In this document: piece by piece, positions 1 through 9,884 of the stretch
Layout: each line of letters begins with the position of its first letter
Numbering within the stretch: the stretch's first letter is position 1
Origin: Glomus cerebriforme
Lineage: Eukaryota; Glomeromycota; Glomeromycetes; Glomerales; Glomeraceae
DNA: 19,562 nucleotides
Assembly (NCBI GenBank): GCA_003550305.1
Contig: QKYT01000304.1
Span: 24,860 to 44,421 of the forward strand
Direction: 5' to 3'
Notes under the pieces: model-generated
The model's input: only the letters and a program-made list of their open reading frames with translations
Told to the model about the DNA's origin: nothing
Database searches by the model: none
Made by a program: the position numbers and the translations under genes

Positions 1-2150
1 ATCCTCTTGATTGGGAGAATTTAAATTTATGAGTGATTTTATTATAGAAACTCTTCCCAAAACTTTGTATGTAATAAAAGCCATACTAATTTACTATGTT
101 ACTTAGTAATTTTGAGTATTTTTGCTTAAATAAGTCAATTAATAAATTACTAAAATTNCTGATTTTTTTTAAGTTTAAATATTAATTTAAGCTATAAAAT
201 GCTTTATTTGTTACTTAATTTATCATAAATCATATTACTAATTCTTATAAAAATTTTGATTTTTTAAAAATTTTCAAACAATCAAAAGAAATGCATCGGT
301 AGTTTGTGACTTAATGTCATGTGACTCAAAAAGTAACTAATCAATTTAAAATAAATTTATATATTTAGGTAACTCTAGTATTCTATTTTTAGATTTCTTT
401 ATTTTAGGCGCCAATGAGCTTTAGATCATGTGATATCATGATTTTTATTTTTTTCTTTCAGGTGATGCAAAACTTTTGGGAGCCACTGTAGATATAAAAT
501 AATATTTATAACATAAACGCAAAGTATTTTATCATTTCATTTATTTCTAAAAGGTTGTAATAAGATTTAAAATAGCGAAGTCCATTTTGATGTAATTTAG
601 TATTCTATATTTATTATATATTTAATATATAATATAGAAATCCTCGTCCCCCCCAAAAAATAAAAAAAAAAAACAAATTCAAAAAAATTCTTAAGACTGA
701 AATTCTGTGATTAGTTCTAAAGAAACGATGTCTGAAAGGCGTTACAATATTTTATTACTACGATTAAAATTGATCTAGATTAAAGAACTAGTAATTATAA
801 TGAATTAGAAATATATAAATCACCATAAAAATTTCTACTAAATAAACAAAAAAAATTGGATTTCTTTTTCTTTATAACATTTAATTTAAATATCATGGCT
901 ATTACATACTAACTATAATACGACTCCTGTAATTTTTACGCGTTATAATTAGAATGTAATAAAAAATGTTATGATTTGATGTTTAGCAAATATAGAAGAA
1001 TTAAATAGCAAAGTTATTCTGAATTGTTCTGTATCAGTACATTCTATAATTGCCGTAATTAAGGTTGGCGTTCACTTTATGAATACAAGAATAAAGATCG
1101 AAACATTTCATCTATTTAAATATACGTCTGTTTTATAAAAAATTTCTATTTATAGGAACTGATGTTGCATTAATGCAAAGGTTAGATTTAATATACAATG
1201 TAAAATGATCTTTTTTTTTTTACATAAAATTTTATTGGTTGTCAAATACATATAAATAAAATATCACTATAATAGGAATTATAAAACATTCTCATGTTTA
1301 TATTAAGATGTTACCAACAATTTGAAACAAATAACTTGAAATTATTGTACAGTATTTACTATAAGTCTCGTTTTATAATTGGACATTCTTTTATGAACAT
1401 GACTAATAATAATATTGAAAATTGGACAATCTAATGTTATAAGTTTCTTAAGATGAAAAATGTCATATTTGAAACACAAATTTTATTAAAATACTTTTGT
1501 CATCCTGATCTATCTACCCAAGTATCGCTAAAATTCTCGGCCAACATGTGATTAATAATTATAACAAATAGAATTGTGCACACCGAAAAAATTTGCCCAG
1601 AATACTTAATACTGTATATATTCTGAATTTCGTTGAACTTCAAATAAAAATGAAGATGTTGCACTATTTATAATGGTTAGCATATTTATGATAATTTATT
1701 ATTTTTTTATTTTCTAATTATTTTAAATTCACATTATTTTAGGACGTAATAAAAAATATCATAAAGTTAATAATGAAAGTGTCGATTTGTTCTTCGAAAG
1801 AAGAATCGCAGAACGGTAAATCATTAATAAATTCACGGACGGGCGTATTATAGGTAAACATAATCATGTAAGTTCTATTTTTAAATAGGCAAATGATTTT
1901 GAAATAAAAATATCACATTTAAAACAGAAGCGCATTAATACAAATACGAACTACTTACGAACTTGACGTAACAAATTTTTATACATAAGAATAATAAAAC
2001 TAAACAAGTTCGAATGTAGCAAATTCATTCGTAGGATGAATCTAATAGTGATTAGAAGATTTTTAATGGTTTACTTGTTTATTAATTATTTATTAATTAA
2101 TTTCAGTATGATGTTATTCTTTGATATACTTGTTGTAGTCCAAACACTAC
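1..2150. other. AT-rich DNA without a recognisable gene
   Basis: Both strands are broken by frequent stops and no domain-bearing frame was seen. Small structures only: a GTCATGTGAC motif at 316-325 and a related GATCATGTGA at 424-433, an AT-only hairpin at about 605-637, and a C-run followed by A-runs at about 647-674. One ambiguous base lies near 158. No transfer RNA-like fold or transposon end was recognised. Parts could be untranslated sequence of a gene to the left, but nothing shows it. Confidence 0.6.
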
Positions 2151-2378
2151 CATGTCCCAAACTAACCCAGTCTTAGATGGTAGTTGAGCGGGACCCCGAA
2201 ATATGCATACAGAGGTCAGGTCCAACAAAAAAATTTTACTATTAGCTGTACGCATTTTTTCAGGGCCGGAATCACGGTAATGTCAGTCAGCTACTAAAAT
2301 AAGTAATAAATTTCTGGCTGACATTATCAGAATTTGTCCAAAAAGGAAAGATTTACATGATTTTTTTGGTTCATTATA

Positions 2379-2401
2379 CAGTCGGCGCTCTTTATAGCGA
2401 A
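2379..2401 (+). repeat. Left terminal inverted repeat of the Tigger element
   Basis: The 23 bases start directly after the TA at 2377-2378 and match the reverse complement of 4702-4724 except at the 19th base (G here, A in the other arm). Confidence 0.92.
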
Positions 2402-2755
2402 TTTTGATTTAACGAACTTTTTAATATAGCGGATCTTCAGTATGGTACCGATTTTAGCATATATAAAAAAACTTGTTATACTGAACTTGACTAATTAAAT
2501 GCTGTACACCGTTTAACGAAGTAGAATGTGTAAATAACATATATAAAATGACTCTTTTTATAACNAAACATTTTTATACCAGATTTTTTTTTAATATAAC
2601 GAATATATTTTGCGAGGTGGATTTTTACTAAAATAGACATTTTTTTCATAGAATTTATTACAAATGTAGTAATCCCACACTCTTTTATGAAAATAATAAA
2701 ACATGTTCGTGTTTNNCNTTTTATATACATTCGCCTCATTACATAATCTTTTAAA

Positions 2756-4452
2756 ATGCCAAAGGTAAATACCAAAAAACAACCTGCTGAAGAAGTTTCC
2801 AAAAAGCGTAAGTCACTAACTGCNGCACAAAAGAAAGAAATTTGTTTAAAAAAAATGTCCACACCTTCTTTGAAACAAAAGGAACTAGCTAATGAATATG
2901 ATGTGAGTGAAGGGATGATTAGTGACATCTTAAAGGCAAAAGATCGTTGGCTTGCTATAGATATTAATTCATATCAAGCTGGTTTGCGACGTGAAAGAAA
3001 GCTTCCTTTTATCATTATTGAAGAAGCTCTAGCTCTTTGGGTAGAAAATGCACTCCAAGCTGGTCTTATTATTAGTGATGATATTCTTTCAAATAAAGCT
3101 TTGGAGTTTGCTTTTTTATGCAATGAAGATAAATTTAAAGGGTCAGATGGATGGGTTAACAATTTTAAAAAANGGCATAATCTTAAACAATACAATATGC
3201 ATGGAGAGGCAGCAAGTGCACCACTTCAAAGTCTTGATGCAATGCGTAATGATCTGNNTCAAATTTTAAAAAATTATGACCCTGAAGATATCTTTAATTG
3301 TGATGAAACAGGACTTTTTTGGAAAATGCAGCCCAATCACACTCTATCTAATGGTNCAGTTGCCGGATTAAAACAATCAAAGGATCGTGTAACTGTTTTA
3401 TTAACTTGTAATGCAACCGGAAGTGAAAAGATNCGCCCATTATTCATACATAAATATGAAAATCCCAGAGCACTTAAGAATATTGCTAAAAATACTCTTC
3501 CAGTAAATTATTACTGGAACTCAAAGAGCTGGATGCAGGTGTCTATTTGGAATGAATATCTCAAGAAACTTGATGCAAGAATGAGAATGCAAGGCCGAAA
3601 TATTATCCTTCTTGTTGATAATGCACCAACTCATTCTCAATATGAAACTACAAATCTCACAAATATTAGAATTCAATTCCTTCCACCAAATACAACTGCA
3701 CACCTCCAACCATGCGATCAAGGAATTATCAACAGTTTTAAAGTAAGTAATATAGCAATATCATTTATTTACATTGGTGATTATATTTTAAATAAATTAA
3801 TTTTTCTTTATTCTAGGCACAATATCGAAAGCTATTATTATGTAATAAAATAAAGGCTTTTGATAAATTTAATGAGTATGGCATTGAATCTACTGAAATT
3901 AATATTAAGAAGTGCATCAAATATGTTGCACNCGCATGGGAGAACGTTATGCAATCTACAATTGCAAATTGTTGGTTAAAGGCGGATATTTTACCTGAAA
4001 ATGAAATTGATGAAATTGACATAAATTTTGATGCCATGGATGCCGAAACATTAGTTCATCTTGACCATATTAAAGAATTGGAAGAACTTCAAGATTTAAT
4101 TGGCAAACTTAATCTTGATAATCCTTTTACTGCTGAAAATTTTGTTCAATATGACAATTCCGAGCTTACAACAGAAATGATATCTGATGAAGAAATTTTA
4201 AAGGTAGTTCTTCCTAATAGTCAAGAGAAAGAAGTNGATGAATTAGTTTCTGATCCTTTACCACCAATTCATCATGGAGAAGCAATTGAATTTTATGATA
4301 AGATAATTTTATATTTAGAGCAGCAGGAAATTAATTTTAATATGAAAAAGGAAGAGGTGAAATTTATTAAAAAACTGAAGAAAGATGCTTTGAAACAGCA
4401 ATTTATTTCTGCAAAACAAACAATTCTTGATAATTTTATTAATATAGCTTAA
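2756..4452 (+). CDS. Tigger/pogo-family transposase (DDE, CENP-B-like), two exons
   Basis: Exons 2756-3742 and 3817-4452 are joined across a 74-base intron (GTAAGT...TTCTAG, phase 0), giving 540 residues. Residues about 18-68 are a psq-type helix-turn-helix and about 75-150 a CENP-B/Tc5-type DNA-binding domain. The DDE nuclease follows, with its acidic triad at D183 (FNCDETGLFW), D288 (LLVDNAPTHS) and D321 (LQPCDQGIINSFK). The last two are 33 residues apart, in the range usual for pogo enzymes. The splice restores the family sequence FKAQYRKLLL. The remaining C-terminus is acidic. The enzyme should bind the element's ends and catalyse cut-and-paste movement in the nucleus. Several codons hold ambiguous bases, but no stop or frameshift is visible. 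Without the intron the frame would end at 3853, so a naive ORF call would truncate the protein. Confidence 0.92.
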
Positions 4453-4701
4453 TATTTCATAATACATAATACATAGTACTAATACTAATAAATAATTGTA
4501 TAACGCGATAATAAATAATAAAATACAAATAATATAATGCTTTAATACTCTAAATTACTTAAATTTTACAAAAAAAGTTAATGAATTTTAATTTTAAATA
4601 CACTGTAACATATACCGAAGTTCGCTATATTATACCGAATTATTCGTTATAGTATTACCGAATTATTTTATAACGAAGGTTAGATCAGCCCGGACACCAA
4701 C

Positions 4702-4724
4702 TTCGTTATAAAGAGCGCCGACTG
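4702..4724 (-). repeat. Right terminal inverted repeat of the Tigger element
   Basis: This is the reverse-complement partner of 2379-2401, followed directly by the TA target duplication at 4725-4726. Confidence 0.92.
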
Positions 4725-4726
4725 TA

Positions 4727-5206
4727 CGCAAACTTTGACCCTACCTTTTTATATATCTCTCGGGGTCCTAGTTGAGCCGTCTTAAACATTTAAAAATTTA
4801 CTAGTTTTGTTTGGGATATGGTTAAATTTCGGACATAGGATTGTCCCAAGTTTGATTTGGGATATCCCAAGTCGGCAAATGTATGGTTCTTGACCCACCT
4901 CGTGCGTGAATCTCCCACCTTATTGTATAATATATTATGCGGGTCAAGATCCTCCTGCATATGGGTCAAGATTCATATTTTTGCCCCAAGTCGGATTTGG
5001 GACATGGGCTACAACATACTTATGAAATTCGATGATGTAAATGTTTATCGTACAGTACAGAAAAATAATTAGTCCCGTGTACAAATATTATTATTTCCAA
5101 TTTTGGAAATTTGGGAAACAATAAAATTTTGGTCATCATAAATTAGGATTAATTTTCTTTCTCTTTTTATTAAATTGTAAATCCGATTACTGTATATATA
5201 ATTATA
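4727..5206. other. Repeat-rich spacer upstream of the BTB gene
   Basis: 4727-4816 is the right flank of the older element. 4838-5006 contains palindromic and inverted repeats built on CCCAAGT / ACTTGGG words. 5040-5206 is AT-rich and should hold the promoter of the BTB-BACK gene, with a pyrimidine-rich stretch at about 5156-5170 and TATATATAATTATA directly before the ATG. The 71-codon open frame over 4857-5072 follows the repeat and is not considered a gene. Confidence 0.6.
4874..4985. repeat. Inverted repeat with CTTGACCCA arms (MITE-like)
   Basis: The left arm 4874-4898 (GGCAAATGTATGG then TTCTTGACCCA) is mirrored by 4961-4985 (TGGGTCAAGA, then ATTCATATTTTTGCC) with a few mismatches. An extra GGGTCAAGAT sits between them at 4941-4950. 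Just outside lie ATTTGGGATATCCCAAG (4855-4871) and CCCAAGTCGGATTTGGGA (4985-5002), which give a second layer of dyad symmetry. No protein is encoded. It resembles a small non-autonomous element, though no target duplication was identified. Confidence 0.6.
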
Positions 5207-7039
5207 ATGGTTGATAATAAACTTTTACCAAAATTATCTCAAAATTTACTTGAAATTTTAAATGATGAAGAATATTATGATATTACAATTGAAGTTGGTA
5301 ATGACCCTTATGTAAAAATATTTCGTTCGCATATGGTCATTTTATATTATCGTTCTCCTTATTTGAAAAGAATCTTATCGACTAATAAAAAGAAAAACGA
5401 TGGAACTTTGACACATATTAAACTACCAGATATTTTACCGGAAGTTTTTCCAATAATTTTAAGGTAATAAAAAATTTTGTAAATAAATTATTTTTTCATT
5501 TATTTTATTCATTTATTTTGTTTTATTTTTTTTTTTTTTAGGTATATTTATGGTGGAAGACTTTCTTTGGAGGAATATGANATTTCAAATATCATTAAAA
5601 TCCTGGATGCTGCCAGTAAACTTAGTCTTCAAGAATTAATCAATTATTTACAATTTTATTTGATTGAAAAAAAAGCAAACTGGATCGAACAAAATTTTAA
5701 TTTGATATATCAAATAAGTTTTGAAAATGATTCTTTCTTGGAACTTCAAAAATATTGTACTGATTTAATGTCCAAGCAACCAGATAAAATATTTAAGTCA
5801 TTAAGTTTCTCTTCAATTCCAGAAAATCTTTTGGTTTCGCTTCTTCAAAATGATAATCTTCAAATGAGTGAAATTGAAGTATGGGAATATGTGCTTAAAT
5901 GGGGACTTGCACGAAATCCAGAACTTTCTTCTGATCCTACAAGTTTTTCAAAAGATGATTTCGTTACTTTAAAGTATACCTTACAACAATTTATTCCATT
6001 TATTAAATTTTATAATTTAACTTCAAAAGAATTTGTGGACAAAGTATTCCCTTATATGAAAAGTTTACCCAAAGAATTATGTATGGACTTATTAAAAACT
6101 TTTTTAAGTCTTTTGGAACCTAATAGCAAGCCAAGTGATAATTCTAACTTGACAGAACAAGCATCAAGATATCAATCCGCACTTGGAGCCGAAATAAATT
6201 TGGGTAAAGAAGATAAAAATAACTCGGTCCAACTTAGGGATGATATTTTACGTTTACAGGATACTTTAGAAATTTATGTCACAAACCTACGGCCAAATAT
6301 AAAAGTCATTTCAAAGAATGTAAATAATCTTCTTAATAAATACAAATCAGAATCTAGAGTAACCACAAAATCCCCTAATATACCTCTTATTAAAGCAGTT
6401 TTACAACGCCACGTTCTTGAAACAATTTTCGGTTATGTCTCTATATATTCCGGTCAAAAATACTCTAGAGAATCTTATTCTCTTGAAGCACGAATTGTAC
6501 ATAAAGCAGATGAATTGATCTTTTTAGCAAATGAATTTGCGAAAACGCGTGAAGGAGATGATATTATTACATCTATTGTACCTATAAAAATACAACAACA
6601 AATTTATTCAGCACTTGGAAACCGTGGATTTTCTAATATCGTTAATGAACAAAAAAAAATAGAACATTATTTCGTTGAACATTACAAAACTAAACTTAAT
6701 GAGGAAATGGAACAATATCGCAAGATTTTAGATGTTACAAAGAAAAAAGAAATTGAAGAAAAAGCAGCTGATATTATTTTAGATGTAGTTAGAATCTTTT
6801 GGTTTAGGATTCTAACTCAAGAACCTACGATCCAATTTCATTGGTTTAACAATAAAGATAAAATAGATCCAAATGTTATGATTGGAATGTGGGATGATGA
6901 TAAAGTTGATGATTTTGAAGTTGACATTTGTAAATTTCCACTAATAGGGATTGAATTAAATGATAATTCAAAGCGTAGAATTTATACGCATGCAATTATA
7001 CATCCTCGAGAAATTGATTCGCACGTCCAGAAACTGTGA
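5207..7039 (+). CDS. BTB-BACK protein fused to an uncharacterised C-terminal domain (gene A)
   Basis: Exons 5207-5463 and 5542-7039 with a 78-base intron give 584 residues. The split codon is an arginine, restoring RYIYGGRLSLEEY at the end of the BTB fold. BTB covers about residues 5-110 and BACK about 115-270 (VWEYVLKWGL is the clearest BACK signature). BTB-BACK proteins commonly act as dimeric substrate adaptors of Cul3 ubiquitin ligases; that role is inferred here. From residue 294 (RYQSALG) to the end the protein instead matches genes C and E, including RQQIY-like QQQIYSALGNRGFSN at about 438-451 and IFWFR...QEP at 504-514. BTB-BACK is nearly that of gene B (71 of 81 residues identical in exon 1 by hand count, same intron position), but B's coiled coil and TLDc are missing. 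It is a chimera with no internal stop. One ambiguous base lies at 5581. Confidence 0.9.
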
Positions 7040-7225
7040 ATCCAAAAAAATGGTACTTAAAATTCAAAGTAATCTAGCTAATACATAACGTTCTTTTTTT
7101 TTATATAAATTTGTCTTGCAATATAATATGTTAAGAATTTATTCTAATAAAAGGAATAATATGTATTTATTTGAAACAGAAAAATATTGGTATAAAATAA
7201 TCATTTTCTGTAAGTAATAAATAAG

Positions 7226-7408
7226 TTTGTCCATTTGTTGATTTCTTCAGTGACTTTTATTACCATTTTACCAAAAGATACTGTAACCCAAACTGTTAGT
7301 GTAAGGTTAAGAAAATTTTTTATATATTAAATAATGTTAATTACCAGGAAGATTAATTTCCCAGGTTCATCACAATATTTAACATGACATTCTCGTGTAT
7401 AATGTAAT
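7226..7408 (-). pseudogene. Remnant of the 3' end of an HSPA12-like Hsp70 gene
   Basis: Read against gene D, this stretch follows D's last exon, last intron and the end of its penultimate exon in the same order and orientation. 7230-7280 (TCCATTTGT ... ACCATTTTACCAAA) matches about 15590-15640. 7343-7405 (TACCAGGAAGATTAATTT, CCAGGTTCATCACA, TCTCGTGTATAAT) matches about 15744-15832 (ACCTGGAAGGTCAATTT, CCAGGATCATCACAGA, TCTCTTGTATAAT). It has deletions and no open frame. It lies just past the stop of gene A and before the TLDc remnant, so it is probably passenger DNA of the segment that made gene A. Confidence 0.72.
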
Positions 7409-7421
7409 TATTTCTCTCTTA

Positions 7422-7620
7422 GAGGCTTTGAAAATTATATTTTAAGTCGTTAAATTTATGAAAAATATGAATAATAATCATTTGGTAGTAGAGATTTTAT
7501 TCGAGATTGAAATCATTTTTTCCAGCTCAAATTTATGGTTTTATAAAATTTTCTGTAGAATAATGTGAAGTAGTTGTGAAGTATTCCAATTATATAATTG
7601 TTAAAATTTAGGTTAATATT
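7422..7620 (+). pseudogene. Remnant of the 3' end of a BTB-TLDc gene
   Basis: 7428-7450 matches gene B's TLDc coding sequence at 12534-12556 in 22 of 23 bases. 7575-7589 is identical to 12729-12743, the last codons of gene B (VFQ), and similarity runs on into the 3' flank (TTAGGTTAATATT here, TATAGGTTAATATC in B). In the frame of B, a stop appears at 7451-7453, and the middle is shorter than in B by roughly 50 bases. It is therefore the dead tail of the TLDc domain that gene A must once have had, cut off by the foreign segment now ending gene A. Confidence 0.78.
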
Positions 7621-8544
7621 ACAACTTATCAATATTCGCAAGTTTCATTTATTTTTCTGAAAAGAATGATTTTTTTTTTGATGCTTGATTTGTTTTTTTG
7701 GGAAAATTTTACGCGAATATTCTATAAATATGCTGGAAATTTTAATATATTGAGAATATTAAATTTCAGTTAATGGACTTTCAATATTAATGTGCTGTTT
7801 GAAATAATATTAACAATACAATTTCCCTAACGCTAATATGTGTGATCGATTTTTCATTAATTTACATGACAACAGAATATTTTTCGATACCTATTATCTA
7901 CAAATTAAAAATTTTATGTTTAATAAACAATTAGCGGCTTGATTTTTATTTCAAATAAATCTTTGTGATAATAAATTTAAATAATTTAAATTTCATAATT
8001 TATTTATTCACTTTTGTTTAGAAAAAGTAATAAAAAAAAATGTTTGTATTTACAAGCTAGAATTAAACAGGACTCCAAGAAGAATCTAGAAGAATCATGT
8101 CTTAAATGAATAAATATATTTTTTTTATATTCAATTTAAATCATTTTTCTAAATTTAAATTCTTCTATATATAGTCATTCCAAAACTAGTGCTATAAAGA
8201 TTATTTGTTAATCTAGTGAATGTTGTAATAATGTTGTTATAAGTAAAATTTAAATTGATTAAAATAACTTTAAACTCTTTTGTTAAATCGTTCTATTTTA
8301 ACGCGATACTTTAAACAAACTGATTTGGAGATCTCGTAAGTTAGATCTCATCTGTTTATTATAAAGTAAGAAAAAACATTTTTGACTCGTAAAAAAAAAT
8401 GCAAAGATTTTTTCAAGTCGTAAACCTAAACAACTAAATGAACTAAATGACTAAAGATCTAAAATTATATTTGAAATATGAACAAAATACCCTTTTAACA
8501 TCATCCAAAATTTATAATATACTGTACATTTATGGCTACAGTTA
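7621..8544. other. AT-rich spacer without a gene
   Basis: No coding frame or recognisable domain was seen on either strand. The stretch has long T and A runs and a GAGATCTCGTAAGTTAGATCTC near-palindrome at about 8327-8348. The short frames at 8447-8648 run into the MITE and are not genes. Confidence 0.55.
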
Positions 8545-8546
8545 TA

Positions 8547-8976
8547 CAGTCGCCACTGGATATAACGAACCTTCAGTTCCAGAGGATTTAGTTCAGTATA
8601 GAGTGAATTCGTTATATAATATACNGAACTCCTGGTAATTTTGGCCAAATTTATAGTGCTGGNCAGAATTATAATTTCGCTTAATATAAATTTTCAAAAA
8701 AGGTTATACATTAATTACTGATAATTTTGGCCAGCACTATAAATTCGGCCTGAGTTAATATATAGTCACATGACTGTTCGTTATAGAAAATAAAAATTAA
8801 TATATGGTTTATATATCTGGGNTGTTAAGGTGGGTTCGATATACANTANATAGCATTTTATTATGGCAATTCGGTATAACCAGTGTAATTAATTATAGAA
8901 AATTCAGTTCTGGAAACTTTGGTTCAGTATAACAAGTTTTCGGTATATATAGGTTCGTTATAACCAGTGGCGACTG
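8547..8976. mobile_element. Tigger-related MITE (430 bp)
   Basis: CAGTCGCCACTGG followed by A and then TATAACGAACCT opens the left end; the right end is the reverse complement over 26 bases with one mismatch. TA flanks both sides (8545-8546, 8977-8978). The ends resemble those of the full Tigger copy at 2379-4724: 18 of 23 terminal bases agree, including CAGTCG and TTATAACGAA. The interior repeats GTTCAGTATA / TTCGGTATA words near both ends and encodes nothing. Such an element could be moved by a Tigger-type transposase. Five ambiguous bases inside suggest many similar copies in the genome. Confidence 0.9.
8643..8750. repeat. Nested hairpin inside the MITE
   Basis: 8643-8672 and 8721-8750 are 30-base inverted arms (core TATAGTGCTGG / CCAGCACTATA) with two mismatches and one ambiguous base, separated by 48 bases. 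The same core recurs at 13175-13229. It may be a second element that inserted into the MITE, or the MITE's own centre. Confidence 0.7.
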
Positions 8977-8978
8977 TA

Positions 8979-9416
8979 TATCAAAAGTTAAAAAATTATT
9001 TCTAAAGAAATTCTAAAGTTTCAATATTTAATTTAACACAATTAGAATAAATGAAGTATTTCAAGTCGAAAAATTTAACAATACAGTATATCTACCACTT
9101 TGAAAAAATTTTTTTACAAGGATTTATATTAATTAAACTTTATTAGAATTTTAAACTATGATGTAATTCTAGTCTAAATAACTTTGACAAATAAAAAACT
9201 TTTCTCCAATTTTTTTGTCAACGCCAAAAGCTTCCTGGTTAGAAATAAAGAATTTTATTCCAACAGTATGAAATAATACAAGAGAGAAATATTACGCATA
9301 AAAATATATTGATAAAATATTTGATAACTACTAATTGTAAACTAATCTAAAATAATTGATCCACCTGATACTTCCATTCTATATTAATTACCAAAATTTC
9401 ACCCATATACAGTATG

Positions 9417-9450
<34 letters not shown>

Positions 9451-9500
9451 TTCAAATAAATTATCCTCCTTTTGCAGAATCATCACTAAAATTCCTTTCA
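8979..9500. other. AT-rich spacer
   Basis: No gene was recognised. The one clear feature is the ATT microsatellite at 9418-9445. Confidence 0.5.
9418..9445. repeat. ATT microsatellite
   Basis: About nine uninterrupted ATT units, ending at ACCATC. Confidence 0.95.
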
Positions 9501-9501
9501 T

Positions 9502-9714
9502 TTACTTCTGAAGTTGCTTGAATGGAAGAGAAAGAAGTCGCGTGTGAGTTAATAATTGGTGATTTTTATTTACATCCCAGCACTTTAAAGCCTTCAACAG
9601 TTCAACTTGATTATCTTCAAATTTGATATGATTAGTTTTGTTATCTAAAAATAATAAGATATAAGTTTAATGATTTTTCGTGACTTATTTTAATTTTGTA
9701 GTCATCATCTTACC
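9502..9714 (-). CDS. Possible orphan 3' exon(s) of an unrecognised gene
   Basis: On the minus strand an acceptor TTATTTTTAG (ending 9645) is followed by a 46-codon frame to the stop at 9502-9504, containing FEDNQVELLKALKCWDV and HQLLTHTRLLSLPF. This composition is less AT-driven than surrounding frames. A donor AAAG|GTAAGA at 9714/9713 would give a 69-base intron, and the phases agree. Upstream of it only about 13 codons (KFITFEFK and neighbours) stay open. No family is recognised. It may be the end of a decayed gene or chance; treat it as a pointer only. Confidence 0.25.
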
Positions 9715-9842
9715 TTTAAATTCGAAAGTAATAAATTTTCTCTTTATTTATTCAATGGAAATATATCATACCGTTTTTGTCTTTAATGCTTTATCTTCTA
9801 GATATGTAAACCAAAGTGAAAAAGAAAATTCTAATCTAAACC

Positions 9843-9884
9843 AAACCAGCAAGTTAGGAGAGGCTCGACTAACTTGACTGGTTT
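9843..9884. repeat. Short perfect-type hairpin
   Basis: AAACCAGCAAGTTAG (9843-9857) pairs with CTAACTTGACTGGTTT (9869-9884) with a single bulged base and an 11-base loop. It is followed by a short T run. No gene ends at it, so a terminator role is not claimed. Confidence 0.7.

Larger units (their letters stand above)
2379..4724 (+). mobile_element. Complete Tigger/pogo-type DNA transposon (2346 bp)
   Basis: Both ends are visible. The left end starts CAGTCGGCGCTCTTTATA and the right end is its reverse complement; 22 of the first 23 bases agree. A TA dinucleotide flanks each side (2377-2378 and 4725-4726), the target duplication of the Tc1/mariner/pogo superfamily. Subterminal DNA repeats TTCGNTATA-like motifs, for instance around 4620-4676, which may be transposase binding sites. 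One gene fills the interior and encodes a pogo/Tigger transposase with one intron. Twelve of the window's 19 ambiguous bases fall inside, as expected if several near-identical copies were collapsed during assembly. The copy looks young and possibly active. Confidence 0.93.
2155..4816. mobile_element. Older inverted-repeat element, split by the Tigger insertion
   Basis: The flanks of the Tigger copy face each other as imperfect inverted repeats. TCCCAAAC (2155-2162) mirrors GTTTGGGA (4809-4816), GGACCCCGA (2191-2199) mirrors TCGGGGTCC (4760-4768), and weaker matching continues inward (about 2200-2226 against 4732-4759). The two arms differ by about 12 bases of insertion or deletion. What remains of the interior is 2227-2376, which contains its own hairpin (2277-2290 with 2314-2327). 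No coding capacity is seen, so this reads as a degraded MITE. Its exact ends and target duplication are uncertain. Confidence 0.45.

Noticed and set aside
2491..2928. 145-codon open frame on the minus strand
   Set aside because: It overlaps the transposase start, includes several ambiguous codons and has no recognisable domain; it is an antisense shadow within the Tigger element.
2974..4037. Several 66-74-codon frames on both strands
   Set aside because: All lie over the transposase exons in other frames and show no family features.
4857..5072. 71-codon open frame
   Set aside because: It follows the inverted repeat and is explained by it; no domain is visible.
8447..8648. 63- and 65-codon frames on opposite strands
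   Set aside because: They straddle the MITE boundary, and such open frames arise from the repeat.
9680..9877. 65-codon plus-strand frame
   Set aside because: Low-complexity hydrophobic start and a hairpin at its end; no similarity or splice support.
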